Under the pieces are notes generated by a model. It was not told the origin of the DNA, made no database searches, and saw nothing but the letters and a program-made list of their open reading frames with translations. From a bacterium (lineage in GTDB: Bacteria > Planctomycetota > Planctomycetia > Kolteriales > Kolteriaceae), in NCBI GenBank assembly GCA_019753235.1, contig JAIELF010000041.1, forward strand, positions 1 through 64,000: a stretch of 64,000 nucleotides of DNA, written 5' to 3'. This document shows positions 38,836-48,857 of this stretch, in pieces (position 1 is the stretch's first letter; each line of letters begins with the position of its first letter). A program made the position numbers and the translations under genes.

Positions 38836-40317
38836 CTACTTGCCCCCTTTTCCGTCTCGGTCGAGAGAGTTGACCGGCTTGGGGCCTTCATCGACAATAC
38901 CCTTCCTCTTTTTGCCGTACAGGTAGCGGTACTCGTCGCCGGAATTGACGGTGTATTGAGGCTGCTGTTTACCCATGAAAGTCAGCAGATTTCGAACATG
39001 GATGATGCCGACGTTGTTTTCCCTCGCCTGCTCGCGCATGAGCTTCTCGGCTTTGCGCAGACTGCTGAGAAATTCCTTTCGCTCTTGCGGGTCGTTCTCT
39101 TTTGACTCTGGGATGTCGCCGACCACCAGCCAGTCGGTTTGAACGTCGATCTTCCCTTGAATCTTTTGCGATCCCAAATCGTAGACCGCGTCGATGTTCG
39201 TACCGAGCTGCTTGACAAGATTGAGGAACTGATCGTTTTCGTAACTCAGTTCGAGCCCCGTCGTCTCTCCGCCGACTCGATCGTTGAGGTAGACCAGTCC
39301 CACCAAGCCGATGCTGATGCGATCGCCCGGAGACCAAAGGGCGTTGTAAAGCTGGTCGCCGGGAATCACGGGATCCGAAAACTTCCAGTTGTCGACACGA
39401 GCCAACGCACGGTGCTCGTCGAGAATCCGCGTGACTTCGATGTTCGCCTTCGGAAACTTGTAAGGATTCCCCCCTTGGTCTCGGCCATAAACGCCGAAGG
39501 TTGTTCCCGTAGTCAGACCGTCGGCGCTGCCAAGATTGATGTAGGCGACGGTCGTTCCCTTTTGCGGCTTGACCTCGGCAATCTGGCCATCGGAAGAAAC
39601 AAATTCGATCTGTTCCCGGAGACGGTCTTGTTCACGCAGGTCGGCAATGGTGTTGTCTAACCGTTTGAGGTCGGAATCGGTCTTCTCGCGATAGCGAGAG
39701 AAATTCTGCTCGGCATCCTGCTTGGAGTTGAGCGCCCGCAAGCGTTCGTCGGAGATCTGCGCGATCTCGCGGTCCTTCTGGTCGATGGTTGTGCGAAACT
39801 TCTCGGTCTCGGCAGCCAGCTCGGCCGTCTTCTCGTCTTTATCTTTGACGGCAACGTCGACTTGTGTCTGGTACGTCTCCTTCAGCGATTCAATCTCAGC
39901 ACGGAGCTTGGCGATCTCTTTGTTCTGTTCGTCCGTTCGCTGGTCGGCTGTTCCGAGCTCATCATGCAGGAAGTCCAGAGCATCCTTGAAGCTCTTGTAT
40001 TCCAGCTTGCGATCTTTGTGTGTCGCTCCCAGTCGGGGCGTTTTGAGATCGTTGCGGACTAGTTCCACCACCTTCGCGTGGTCTTCTTCGGTCTGCTCGC
40101 CGTAGACTAGTCCCCGAATCTCCTTGTAGTTGTTCTTGGTGGTGGTCTCTTGTTTGCGCGCGGTCTCGGCCGCTTGGTTGGCACTGTTTCGTTCTTGCGT
40201 CAGCGTGTCGGTCTGATCATAGAAGTAGAAAGCAAGGACGCCGGTCATGACGGTAAGCACCACGAAGACCACAAGGGCGATCGTCTTGCCCTGACCCTCG
40301 GATGATGACGCCGCCAT
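38836..40317 (-). CDS. Membrane-anchored coiled-coil protein of unknown function
   Basis: 493 residues from ATG 40317 (GAGGAG upstream). One N-terminal membrane helix (IALVVFVVLTVMTGVLAFYF, about 12-31) is followed by a long coiled coil (about 35-240, heptads with KDEKTAELAAETEKFRTTI). A C-terminal beta-rich domain (about 245-440) has VAYINLGSADGLTTGTTFGV, resembling the MreC-like or FlgT-like beta modules that sit after coiled coils. Topology suggests that most of the protein is periplasmic. The end is charged and glycine-rich. The MfnE-like kinase follows in the same operon, with no evident functional link. Confidence 0.65.
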   Translation of the reverse strand: MAASSSEGQGKTIALVVFVVLTVMTGVLAFYFYDQTDTLTQERNSANQAAETARKQETTTKNNYKEIRGLVYGEQTEEDHAKVVELVRNDLKTPRLGATHKDRKLEYKSFKDALDFLHDELGTADQRTDEQNKEIAKLRAEIESLKETYQTQVDVAVKDKDEKTAELAAETEKFRTTIDQKDREIAQISDERLRALNSKQDAEQNFSRYREKTDSDLKRLDNTIADLREQDRLREQIEFVSSDGQIAEVKPQKGTTVAYINLGSADGLTTGTTFGVYGRDQGGNPYKFPKANIEVTRILDEHRALARVDNWKFSDPVIPGDQLYNALWSPGDRISIGLVGLVYLNDRVGGETTGLELSYENDQFLNLVKQLGTNIDAVYDLGSQKIQGKIDVQTDWLVVGDIPESKENDPQERKEFLSSLRKAEKLMREQARENNVGIIHVRNLLTFMGKQQPQYTVNSGDEYRYLYGKKRKGIVDEGPKPVNSLDRDGKGGK

Positions 40318-41104
40318 GCCGATACTCTCCTCGAGCACGGATCGAAGGTTAATCTTCGATCGCGTGAAAGACCCTTTGATGAACGAAGGCTTGCCTAGAA
40401 AAAGGTTTGGCCCATGCCGATAACCTCTTTCGTCCCATCATCTCCTGCCTATCGACGGTCACCGACCGACGAAAAGTCCCTGCTTACCCTCGACGGAGCG
40501 CGGGCCGATCGCTTTCCTCAAGGGTTACTACGATCGTTCCGTCCCTTAAGGTCGCTCAGCACGCTCGCATCCAAGTCGCTTGGCCAGATCGCGGAGATTC
40601 TCGAAGGCAGGACAGTTCCAGTTTAAACGTTGGCGTCGAGAGGGTCAACGTAAACGGAATCCCTTCACTGTTTTGAGAAGAGTTCCTCTCCTGCTTGAAC
40701 CGCTTGATCCGCATCATCGGGAGATTTACCCCAGTCGTTACGACCCGCATCCCGATCAGAAACGCAATCGACTTTGCTCGACCTGTCGGCGAGGATGCAA
40801 CTTAGTGATGCAGTTTCGCGGGCGGGGCAAGGATCTGGAACAGTTCCCTCCTAGCTAAAGAAACATAAGTAATTCACTTACTACGGTTTCCGATTTCGGT
40901 GCAGGAGGGGTCGGAAAGAGCCCCCCGCGGCGCGCCCCTTGCACTCTTGGGTGGCAAATGGGATGTGGACGTTGGCACGGCTGGCTTCCTACGGGGGCCC
41001 GGTAACAGGCTGGTCGGCGTCGATTCGGTGAGCCCAGGCAGGTGGCGGGGCATCTCGGCGGAAGTCGATCGATCACGGTCGTCATTTTAAAGGGATAGAT
41101 CGGG
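40318..41104. other. Intergenic, 787 bases, no gene seen
   Basis: This is the longest gene-free stretch of the window, between divergent transcription units (coiled-coil gene leftward, ATP-grasp operon rightward). None of the short frames has a ribosome binding site, codon pattern or family motif. A small inverted repeat TAAGT-AATTC-ACTTA lies at 40866-40880. The right half is G-rich on the plus strand. It could hold promoters or a small RNA, but I see no diagnostic structure. Confidence 0.45.
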
Positions 41105-42580
41105 ATGAAGTTTAACGGCTACGCCACGGACGATTTCTGGGACGAAATGTTCCTCGGCCGGTCGGAGGAGCATGGCCATGCCATCGCCCGCGAGGCGGCC
41201 CGCATGCTCGTCGAGCGGATCGAATCCCTCCCCGAGGGCGAAGTTCAACGACGGCAGGCATCCGCCGAGCGGGCCCTTTTGCAAATGGGAATCACTTTTA
41301 CCGTTTATGGGGATGATCAGGGGACGGAGAAGATTTTTCCCTTCGACCTCATTCCGCGAATCATCGATGCGGACGAATGGCTGATGATCGAGAAGGGGCT
41401 CGTTCAGAGAATCCAAGCCCTGAACATGTTTCTGGATGACATCTATCACGATCAGCGGATCCTCAAGGATCGCGTCATCCCCGAGCACGTCATCTACAGC
41501 GGCAAATCCTTCCGCGAACAATGTATCGGCCTGAACCCACCAAAGGGGATCTGGTGTCATATCACCGGGACGGATCTGGTTCGCGATAACCAGGGGCAGA
41601 TTTATGTCCTTGAAGACAACATGCGCGTCCCCTCGGGCGTGAGTTATGTCCTCGAGAACCGAGAGGTGATGAAGCGGACCTTCCCTCAAATGTTCGAAGC
41701 GACCCGAATCGTTCCGGTCGACAAATACCCCAGTCAATTGCGTGAAACGCTCGAACATCTTTCTCCGAATGCGGTGAGCGAGCCCAAAGTGGTCGTGCTG
41801 ACGCCAGGCATTTACAACTCGGCGTACTTCGAGCATTCCTTCCTCGCTCAACAAATGGGGGTGGAACTCGTCGAGGGTCGCGACCTGGTCGTGGCGGACG
41901 GCTTTGTCTTCATGAGGACGACCAAGGGCTTCGAACGAGTCGATGTGATCTATCGTCGGCTGGATGATGACTTCCTCGATCCGAAAACGTTTCGGCCCGA
42001 TTCGCTCTTAGGTGTGCCGGGCATTTTTGATGTCTATCGTTCGGGTCGTGTGGCGATGGCCAACGCCCCGGGTAACGGGATTGCCGACGACAAAGTGGTT
42101 TACGGCTACGTCCCGAAAATCATCAAGTACTACCTCGATCAAGATCCCATTATTCCCAACGTTCCGACGTACATGTGTTGGGACGAGAAAGAACGGGAGT
42201 ATGTGCTGGCCAATCTCGACAAACTCGTGGTGAAGGCGGCCAACGAGTCCGGCGGCTACGGGATGTTGATTGGTCCCCACTCGACCGCCGAGCAACGCGC
42301 CAAGTTTGCCGAGCTGATCAAAGAGAATCCTCGAAACTATATCGGCCAGCCGACCTTGTCGCTCTCGCGCGTCCCCACACTGTGCGAGAATAAATTTGAA
42401 GGTCGCCACGTCGATCTGCGTCCCTACATCCTTTACGGAAAGGATATCTGGGTCCTTCCCGGTGGACTGACGCGGGTGGCCCTCAAAAAAGGATCGCTGG
42501 TGGTCAATTCATCGCAGGGTGGCGGAAGCAAGGATACTTGGGTCTTACAAGGAAAACGACCATCGGTGGCAAAGGCGTGA
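41105..42580 (+). CDS. Circularly permuted ATP-grasp protein (DUF404/DUF407 family)
   Basis: 491 residues. The sequence runs [97 protein letters not shown] and [20 protein letters not shown]. All are hallmarks of the COG2308 ATP-grasp family, predicted to form amide bonds between carboxylates and amines. It is the first gene of the rightward cluster with an alpha-E protein and the Anbu protease, an arrangement known from comparative genomics as a probable peptide-synthesis/modification system. Its real substrate is not established. Confidence 0.92.
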   Translation: MKFNGYATDDFWDEMFLGRSEEHGHAIAREAARMLVERIESLPEGEVQRRQASAERALLQMGITFTVYGDDQGTEKIFPFDLIPRIIDADEWLMIEKGLVQRIQALNMFLDDIYHDQRILKDRVIPEHVIYSGKSFREQCIGLNPPKGIWCHITGTDLVRDNQGQIYVLEDNMRVPSGVSYVLENREVMKRTFPQMFEATRIVPVDKYPSQLRETLEHLSPNAVSEPKVVVLTPGIYNSAYFEHSFLAQQMGVELVEGRDLVVADGFVFMRTTKGFERVDVIYRRLDDDFLDPKTFRPDSLLGVPGIFDVYRSGRVAMANAPGNGIADDKVVYGYVPKIIKYYLDQDPIIPNVPTYMCWDEKEREYVLANLDKLVVKAANESGGYGMLIGPHSTAEQRAKFAELIKENPRNYIGQPTLSLSRVPTLCENKFEGRHVDLRPYILYGKDIWVLPGGLTRVALKKGSLVVNSSQGGGSKDTWVLQGKRPSVAKA

Positions 42581-42786
42581 ACTGTCCCATTCCTTTTGCT
42601 TCTGATCTTCAAGGAAAAACCGGACGAGATTGATGAGACGGGGCTGATACGCGAGCGAATGCCCGCTTCTCGATCCCAGGCAAGTGGGCTTCGCTTTCGG
42701 AACATCAGGAGAGGTGATGGCAGACGGTCGTGCGTGCGGTCGGAAGCAATGCCGACGCCTACCAATGAGGACAACAGAGGATATCG

Positions 42787-42822
42787 ATGCTTAGTCGAGT
42801 GGCCAATCTATCTATTGGATGA
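42787..42822 (+). other. Displaced conserved start of the alpha-E gene (one-base frameshift)
   Basis: From ATG 42787 (AGAGGA upstream) the frame reads MLSRVAN and then runs into TGA at 42820. Shifting by one base after codon 42805-42807 gives SIYWMSRYLERADN. Joined, they make MLSRVANSIYWMSRYLER, the expected N-terminus of DUF403 proteins. So either one base is missing between about 42802 and 42812 or the gene is frameshifted. The TGA overlaps the next ATG (42819) as ATGA, so re-initiation could still make the rest. Confidence 0.8.
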
Positions 42823-43781
42823 GTCGTTATCTTGAACGAGCCGACAATGTCGCCCGCTTCATCGATGTCAATCTCCACATCCTTTTGGACATGGTGGTTG
42901 GCTCCGACGCGCAGTGGATGCCCCTTGTCAACACGACCGGCGACGCACGCGAGTTTCAAGAACGATACGGCGAACCCACACGGGAAAACGTGATTCACTT
43001 CTTGACCTTCGACGGAAGCTACGCCAGCTCGATCCTTTCCTGTGTCCGTCGGGCCCGAGAGAACGCCCGCAGTGTGCGAGAGATCATCTCGTCGGAAATG
43101 TGGGAACAGATCAACTCGTTCTACTTGATGGTGACCGATGCCAGTCGGCGTGGCTGGAATGTCTCATCCCCGCATGATTTTTACGGGGAGATTCGTCGAA
43201 CCTCGCAGCTCTTCTCGGGCATCACCGATGGGACGATGTCGAGGGAACAAGGTTGGCATTTCTATCGTCTGGGGACCATGCTCGAGCGGGCGGATAAAAC
43301 GTCCCGTATTGTCGATGTGAAGTACTTCATTTTGCTTCCCAGTGTCTCGCATGTCGGTTCTCCCTACGACGACATTCAATGGTCGGCGCTTCTCAAAAGC
43401 ACCGGTGGTTTTGAGATGTACCGCAAGCAGTACGGCCTCATTTCGCCGCACAGTGTTGTCGAGTTTCTTATCCTCGACCGCCATTTTCCTCGCTCGGTTC
43501 AGTACTGCTTGCAGCGGGCGGAGGAATCGTTGCACGCGATTTCTTCAAGCGAACGAGGAACGTTCATCAACGAGGCAGAACAGAAGCTCGGCTATGTTCG
43601 ATCGAAGCTAGCCTACACGACGATCAAATCGATCATCGAGAAAGGCCTTCACGAATGCATTGACGGCCTGCAGTCGGATTTCAATGAAGTTGGCGACGCC
43701 ATATTTCATACGTTCTTCGAGATGCGCCCTTACGCCCAGCCAGGCATGCGGCAATCGCAAAGCATGTCGCCCGAAGAATAG
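42819..43781 (+). CDS. Alpha-E domain protein (DUF403), N-terminus displaced by a frameshift
   Basis: 320 residues as read from ATG 42819; the conserved first 11 residues lie in another frame upstream (see 42787-42822). All-helical COG2307 protein: RYLERADNVARFIDVNLH, VREIISSEMWEQINSFYL, RLGTMLERADKTSRIVDVKY, RSVQYCLQRAEESLHAI. These proteins are always linked to the circularly permuted ATP-grasp family and probably assist it. There is no ribosome binding site before ATG 42819, which supports 42787 as the original start. Intact downstream of the shift. Confidence 0.85.
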   Translation: MSRYLERADNVARFIDVNLHILLDMVVGSDAQWMPLVNTTGDAREFQERYGEPTRENVIHFLTFDGSYASSILSCVRRARENARSVREIISSEMWEQINSFYLMVTDASRRGWNVSSPHDFYGEIRRTSQLFSGITDGTMSREQGWHFYRLGTMLERADKTSRIVDVKYFILLPSVSHVGSPYDDIQWSALLKSTGGFEMYRKQYGLISPHSVVEFLILDRHFPRSVQYCLQRAEESLHAISSSERGTFINEAEQKLGYVRSKLAYTTIKSIIEKGLHECIDGLQSDFNEVGDAIFHTFFEMRPYAQPGMRQSQSMSPEE

Positions 43782-43893
43782 ACTCGTCGAGCAATGCCTT
43801 GGAGGCTGAACATATCTGTTCTCATCGCGATCAGGGGGAACTTCTTGCCGCGTGTTGTTTCTCGGAAGCGGCATGGACTAAAGGGGGGCTCGC

Positions 43894-44619
43894 GTGACCT
43901 TTTGCTTGGGAATGACCGTGAAGGACGGCATCGTCGGCTTATCCGATACCCGTGTGACAACAGGGAATGAATGTATCACGGCCAAAAAAGTTGTCCGATA
44001 CGAACGGCATGGTGCCTCCTTTTTCGTCATGACTGCGGGCTTACGCAGTGTGCGGGATAAGACGCTGACCTATTTCGAGGAAGCCGAACAGCATTTCGAT
44101 CAAACGATCGACCGTCTCTTCAAAGTCGTTAACGCGCTAGCCGAGCAGCTCCGCCGAGTTGAGCGAGAAGACAAAGAAGCTTTGGCCGAGAGTGGATTGC
44201 CGTTTCATTTCTCTGCCTTGGTCGGCGGTCAACTTTTGCGCGATACCGAGCACAAACTCTATCTACTCTATTCGCAGGGAAACTGGGTCGAAATCTCGCC
44301 CGGCACGCCCTACTCGATCATCGGCGCGACCGGCTATGGAAAGCCTGTGCTCGATCGGACGCTGCACTACACCGACACGCTTCAACACGCGCTTAAGGTC
44401 GGATGCCTTGCCTTCGACTCGACGCGTATCAGCGCGGCCGACGTCGATTTTCCGCTCGACGTTGTTATCTATCGGCGCGGCTCGTTTCACTTGGTGGAAA
44501 AGCGCTACGACAAAGAGGATCTCCGCAACCTCACCGGTTGGTGGCAAGATCGACTTCGGCAATCGATTCAGCAGCTTCCCGAGGATTCCATCGCCGGCAT
44601 CTTCGACGAACCATCCTGA
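43894..44619 (+). CDS. Anbu-type proteasome-like peptidase
   Basis: 241 residues from GTG 43894 (G-rich Shine-Dalgarno 8 bases upstream). After Met removal Thr2 would be the N-terminal nucleophile (M-T-FCLGMTVKDG). The LSDTRVTTGNE and KKVVRYERHG segments supply the conserved Asp and Lys of the beta-subunit active site. GATGYGKPVLDRTL and STRISAADVDFPLDVVIY match the COG3484 family. Anbu is the ancestral bacterial beta-subunit that assembles into helical or ring-like particles. Here it follows ATP-grasp and alpha-E genes but without the transglutaminase gene that usually lies between. Confidence 0.9.
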   Translation: MTFCLGMTVKDGIVGLSDTRVTTGNECITAKKVVRYERHGASFFVMTAGLRSVRDKTLTYFEEAEQHFDQTIDRLFKVVNALAEQLRRVEREDKEALAESGLPFHFSALVGGQLLRDTEHKLYLLYSQGNWVEISPGTPYSIIGATGYGKPVLDRTLHYTDTLQHALKVGCLAFDSTRISAADVDFPLDVVIYRRGSFHLVEKRYDKEDLRNLTGWWQDRLRQSIQQLPEDSIAGIFDEPS

Positions 44620-44957
44620 CCAACGACTTTTTGACTGGGACTGTTTCACCAACGCTTGAGTCCTCGGCGCGAGATCTTTTTTCGGCATGGCGAAGTCCGG
44701 TTCCATGGAGAGCGAGTCCGGGAGTCGAGCCGGCTCATCCGCGTCCAAAACGAACCTCCTGTCCAAAAGCACAGTCTATTCTGGTCGATTCGAGCCGGCT
44801 CATTCTTGGTCGAGCGGTCGACTGAATGGACGTTTCGGACGCCGCCGATCGGTTTGGCTTGCGGATGTATCGCTTCGCGACCGCCGGCAAATCGCTATAA
44901 GTCAAAGCAACCCCTTCATCGGGCGTAGGACAAAAACGAAACAGGAATCGAACCAAC
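44620..44957. other. Intergenic, 338 bases, with a short direct repeat
   Basis: TCGAGCCGGCTCAT occurs twice (44725-44738 and 44790-44803), 65 bases apart, each with the palindromic core AGCCGGCT. They could be paired protein-binding sites ahead of lysS, or chance. No gene is seen. The region must hold the end of the Anbu operon and the lysS promoter. Confidence 0.5.
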
Positions 44958-46463
44958 GTGGCCTATCAACCCAGCAACAAGTTTGAGCAAGTCCGTGCAG
45001 AAAAGTTAGAGCGTCTCGCTGCCCTGGGGATCGATCCTTGGGGGAGCCGATTCGACGATCGCCAGCCGATCGGTCAAGTTCGCGAACTGGCTCCGGAATC
45101 GGGCGAAAGTCATATCCGCGTCCGAACGGCCGGCCGGGTTCTTTCGAAGCGGGATAGCGGGAAAGCCTGTTTCTTTGATCTTGCCGACAAGAGTGGCCGG
45201 GTTCAGGTCCTCGCAGGTCAAAAGCAAATTGCTGATGACTGGAAAGTCGTCGAACTGTTGGACCTGTGGGATATGGTCGGCGTCGAGGGCATCATTGGAA
45301 GAACCCGCACGGGCGAGGTCACAATCTTTGCCCACCGGATCTTTTTTTTGACAAAGACGCTTGCCCATCCTCCCGAAAAGTACCACGGCGCGCAGGATGT
45401 CGAGATCCTGCTTCGGCACCGGTACATCGACATGATTCAAGATGCCAGCGTGATCGCGCGATTCGAGCAGCGGGCGAAAATACTTGGCTTCATCCGGCGA
45501 TTTTTAGCGGGTGAAGGATTCACCGAAGTGGAAACACCCTCGATGCAGGCAATCGCGGGTGGCGCGGCCGCTCGACCCTTCATCACCCATCACAATGCGC
45601 TCGACCTACAGCTTTATCTCCGCATCGCGCCGGAACTCTATTTGAAGCGATGCCTGGTCGGTGGGATGGAGAGGGTCTTTGAGATCGCTCGCGTCTTTCG
45701 TAACGAAGGGATCGACGCGACGCATAATCCTGAGTTCACGATGATGGAACTCTACGAAGCGTACGGCGACTACAACCGAATGATGGAGATTACCGAGCAG
45801 ATCGTCGTCGGGGCCATGAAAGAAGTCGGCTTGCCGATGCAGATGACCTACGGCGAGTATCAACTCGATTTCACTCCCCCTTGGCGAAGAGCCACCTACG
45901 ACGAACTCTTGGCCGAGCATGCCGGCTGCCACATGGACCAGCCCGAGCAGATTCTCGCCGCTGCCAATGCCAGGGGAATCGCGACGGCGGGAAAGGACAT
46001 CGACCTGATCGTCAGCGAACTCTTCGAAGCAACGGTCGAGGATGTTCTGATCGGGCCGGTATTCGTGATTGACTATCCTGCCTCTCTTTGCCCGCTTACC
46101 AAAAGAAAGACCTCCAATCCGAAGGTGGCCGAGCGTTTTGAGCTGTTTGTCGCGGGGATGGAGCTCGCCAACGCGTACACGGAATTGAATGACCCGATTC
46201 TTCAGGAAGAGCTTTTCACGAAACAACTTTCCGGGCAAAAGGAAGAGGATTCGATGGCGAAGATGGACCTCGAGTTCATTCTTGCCCTCAAACATGGGAT
46301 GCCGCCTGCAGGGGGCTTGGGAATCGGGATCGATCGTCTGGTGATGTTGCTCACCTCCAGCGAAACGATTCGGGACGTGGTGATTTTCCCTCTGCTGAGG
46401 CCTCGGCCTCTTTCGGCCGGCATCAACCCGATCAGCGACGACCAGAGCGAGCCTGCCTCTTAA
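44958..46463 (+). CDS. lysS: Lysyl-tRNA synthetase, class II
   Basis: 501 residues from GTG 44958. The N-terminal OB-fold binds the anticodon (IRVRTAGRVLSKRDSGKACF). The class II core has motif 2 in EIARVFRNEGIDATHNPEF and motif 3 in GGLGIGIDRLVMLL. It charges tRNA-Lys. Length and motifs are standard. The two ABC exporter genes that follow on the same strand match a common gene order (lysS-lolC-lolD). Confidence 0.97.
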   Translation: MAYQPSNKFEQVRAEKLERLAALGIDPWGSRFDDRQPIGQVRELAPESGESHIRVRTAGRVLSKRDSGKACFFDLADKSGRVQVLAGQKQIADDWKVVELLDLWDMVGVEGIIGRTRTGEVTIFAHRIFFLTKTLAHPPEKYHGAQDVEILLRHRYIDMIQDASVIARFEQRAKILGFIRRFLAGEGFTEVETPSMQAIAGGAAARPFITHHNALDLQLYLRIAPELYLKRCLVGGMERVFEIARVFRNEGIDATHNPEFTMMELYEAYGDYNRMMEITEQIVVGAMKEVGLPMQMTYGEYQLDFTPPWRRATYDELLAEHAGCHMDQPEQILAAANARGIATAGKDIDLIVSELFEATVEDVLIGPVFVIDYPASLCPLTKRKTSNPKVAERFELFVAGMELANAYTELNDPILQEELFTKQLSGQKEEDSMAKMDLEFILALKHGMPPAGGLGIGIDRLVMLLTSSETIRDVVIFPLLRPRPLSAGINPISDDQSEPAS

Positions 46464-46514
46464 GTAGGTTGGCCGGTTCGTCTTGCTCCTGTCATTCGGA
46501 GGACGGTCCAGCCG

Positions 46515-47858
46515 ATGTACATCCTGAAGCTCTGCGGCAAATACATGACGACCCGTTACACGGCGCTGGCCAGTGTCGCGAGCATTCTTCTAGGCGTCGC
46601 GACGCTCATCGTGGTCAACAGCGTCATGACGGGCTTTCGAACCAAGATGCGCGAGCGATTGCACGGGATTCTCTCGGATGTCGTCGTCGAGGCGCGGGCT
46701 CCGCTGACGGGTTTTCCCGAACCCGATTACATCATGAAGCGGATTAGTCAGAGTTCGATCGGCGACAAGATTGCGGGGATGACGCCGGCAATCGAAACGC
46801 TGGCGATTCTGACCTACAAACCGAAAGGCTACGCGAATGCGTTGACTCGACCGGTGCAGATCGTTGGGATCGATCCCAAGGGTCGATGCGAGGTGGGCGA
46901 TTTTGCTTCGCACCTGGTCAACAAAGAGAACAAAGCCCAGCCGTCGTTTGAACTCCGTGCCGATGCCCTCGAATGGCGGCAAGCCAACAGCGACATCATC
47001 GATCAGAAAGAATCCTGGCCTGGCGCGATTGTCGGCTATCAGATCGCCACCTTCCGCGCTCAAGGTATGAACTACGACGAGTACCTTGTTTATCCGGGTA
47101 ACGAAGTCATCATCACGACAGTCGCCAACGGAGACGGCGGACGACCGGAGCCGAAAAGCTACAAGTTCGTTGTTGCCGACCTTTATAAAAGCGACATGAG
47201 CGAATACGACGATCGCTACATGTTTGTCCCGCTCGATGCTCTACAGAATGTCTGCGGTATGCAGGGCCGAGCGAATACCATTCAAATCAAGCTCAAGGAT
47301 TTTGCCGACGCGCCGCTCGTTGTCGAGACCCTGCGAAAGGTCTTGCCTCAGATGGTTTTCGTGGTGAGTACCTGGGAAGAGAAACAGGGCCCACTGATCT
47401 ATGCGGTTAAGGTGGAAGCATTTCTCATTAACCTGACGTTATTTTTTATCATTGCCGTGGCAGGGTTCGGCATCCTGTCGACGTTTGCCATGATGGTCAT
47501 CGAAAAGACTCGCGATATCGGCTTGCTAAAGGCGCTCGGGGCATCGTCGACGGGCATTACCAATCTTTTCCTGGTCTATGGATCGGCCCTGGGAATCATT
47601 GGAGCAGGGGCGGGGGCGGTAATCGGCATCATCTTAACGTACAAGCTCAACGCGATTGAAGAGACTCTCACGGAGTTGACTGGCTTCGAGATTTTTCCTC
47701 GAGATATCTACTACTTCGACGAGATTCCGATTCTGCTCGAACCGTCCATGGTGGTGATGGTGGTGGCAGGATCGTTGTTCATCGCGATCGCTGCCGCGGT
47801 CTATCCCGCTCGGCGAGCTGCTCGATTGCAGCCTGTGGAGACCCTTCGTTATGAGTAA
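46515..47858 (+). CDS. LolC/LolE-type ABC transporter permease
   Basis: 447 residues with the lipoprotein-export permease layout. There is one N-terminal helix (ALASVASILLGVATLIVVNS), a large periplasmic MacB-like domain (about 50-290), then three helices (FLINLTLFFIIAVAGFGILS, SALGIIGAGAGAVIGIIL, VVMVVAGSLFIAIAAAVYPA). TRDIGLLKALGASS is the conserved FtsX-family loop, and the end PARRAARLQPVETLRYE is classical. With the next gene it should extract lipoproteins from the inner membrane. It overlaps that gene by 8 bases. Confidence 0.9.
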   Translation: MYILKLCGKYMTTRYTALASVASILLGVATLIVVNSVMTGFRTKMRERLHGILSDVVVEARAPLTGFPEPDYIMKRISQSSIGDKIAGMTPAIETLAILTYKPKGYANALTRPVQIVGIDPKGRCEVGDFASHLVNKENKAQPSFELRADALEWRQANSDIIDQKESWPGAIVGYQIATFRAQGMNYDEYLVYPGNEVIITTVANGDGGRPEPKSYKFVVADLYKSDMSEYDDRYMFVPLDALQNVCGMQGRANTIQIKLKDFADAPLVVETLRKVLPQMVFVVSTWEEKQGPLIYAVKVEAFLINLTLFFIIAVAGFGILSTFAMMVIEKTRDIGLLKALGASSTGITNLFLVYGSALGIIGAGAGAVIGIILTYKLNAIEETLTELTGFEIFPRDIYYFDEIPILLEPSMVVMVVAGSLFIAIAAAVYPARRAARLQPVETLRYE

Positions 47859-48603
47859 TCCTTGGCCGACCAGCGAGACGATTCTCCGGGCCGACGGCAT
47901 CCATAAGAGCTTTCACAAAGGGAGTGAAGTTCCCGTGCTGCGCGGGGTCGATCTGCAAGTTGCGAGGGGGGAGTTCTTAGCCATCGTTGGATCTTCTGGA
48001 TCGGGCAAGACAACGTTGCTTCACATCTTGGGGACGCTGGATCGGCCCGATCAAGGAGAAGTTCATTGGCGCGGCGAGCGGTTGGATAATCAATCGACGT
48101 CGGCCCGCGAGCGATTTCGAAACAAGAGTTGCGGCTTTGTGTTTCAGTTCTACCACCTGTTGCCGGAACTCAACACGCTGGAGAACGTCCTTGTCCCCCG
48201 GATGATCGAGCTGGGTCCGATGAGCTACTGGCGACAGAAAAAGAAGCTCGTCCAACGGGCGACAGAGTTGCTCGACCGCGTCGGCCTAAGCCACCGACTC
48301 ACGCATCGGCCTGCGGAATTGTCGGGAGGGGAGATGCAGCGGACCGCGATTGCCCGCGCGCTTCTTTCGGAGCCGGAGATACTGCTGGCCGACGAGCCGA
48401 CGGGCAACCTGGATGCCGAGACGGGGCAAAGCATTTTCGGATTACTCAGCGAGCTCCGTGAAGAGGCTCGGCTGACGCTGGTATTGGTGACGCACGATGT
48501 CAGTTTGGCCCAACGGGCCGACCGAACGTGTCGTCTGGCACAGGGCGTTCTGGTCACCAGCCATACCGAGTTTCGCCCACGAGCCACGATTTTCGCAGGG
48601 TAG
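47851..48603 (+). CDS. lolD: LolD-type ABC transporter ATPase
   Basis: 250 residues. Walker A GSSGSGKTTLL, Q-loop FVFQFYHLLPELNTLENV, signature LSGGEMQRTAIARAL, Walker B ILLADEPTGNLD and switch histidine in VLVTHD are all intact. The sequence around the Q-loop is typical of LolD/MacB ATPases. It starts inside the end of the permease gene (8-base overlap), so the pair is translationally coupled. It powers the exporter encoded by the preceding gene. Confidence 0.92.
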   Translation: MSNPWPTSETILRADGIHKSFHKGSEVPVLRGVDLQVARGEFLAIVGSSGSGKTTLLHILGTLDRPDQGEVHWRGERLDNQSTSARERFRNKSCGFVFQFYHLLPELNTLENVLVPRMIELGPMSYWRQKKKLVQRATELLDRVGLSHRLTHRPAELSGGEMQRTAIARALLSEPEILLADEPTGNLDAETGQSIFGLLSELREEARLTLVLVTHDVSLAQRADRTCRLAQGVLVTSHTEFRPRATIFAG

Positions 48604-48857
48604 TGGCGTAAGGAGAATGGGTGATCGGCACAAGAGAAGCCGTTCCCCGGAGCGGGTGATCGCTCCAAACAAAACGGGTCGTCTTGTTCAAAACGTTTTT
48701 GGAACCGATGGATTTATGACGTCAATTTGCGGCCAACGAAGGAGCGAGAACCTGCCGGGATAGATCGAATTCGATCGTTTGGTCGCCGGCGGCTGTTCCC
48801 TTGTTCATTGGCGTGCTAAGGTCTGGAAAGGGCAGTCCCCTGATCCTTCACCCAAAG

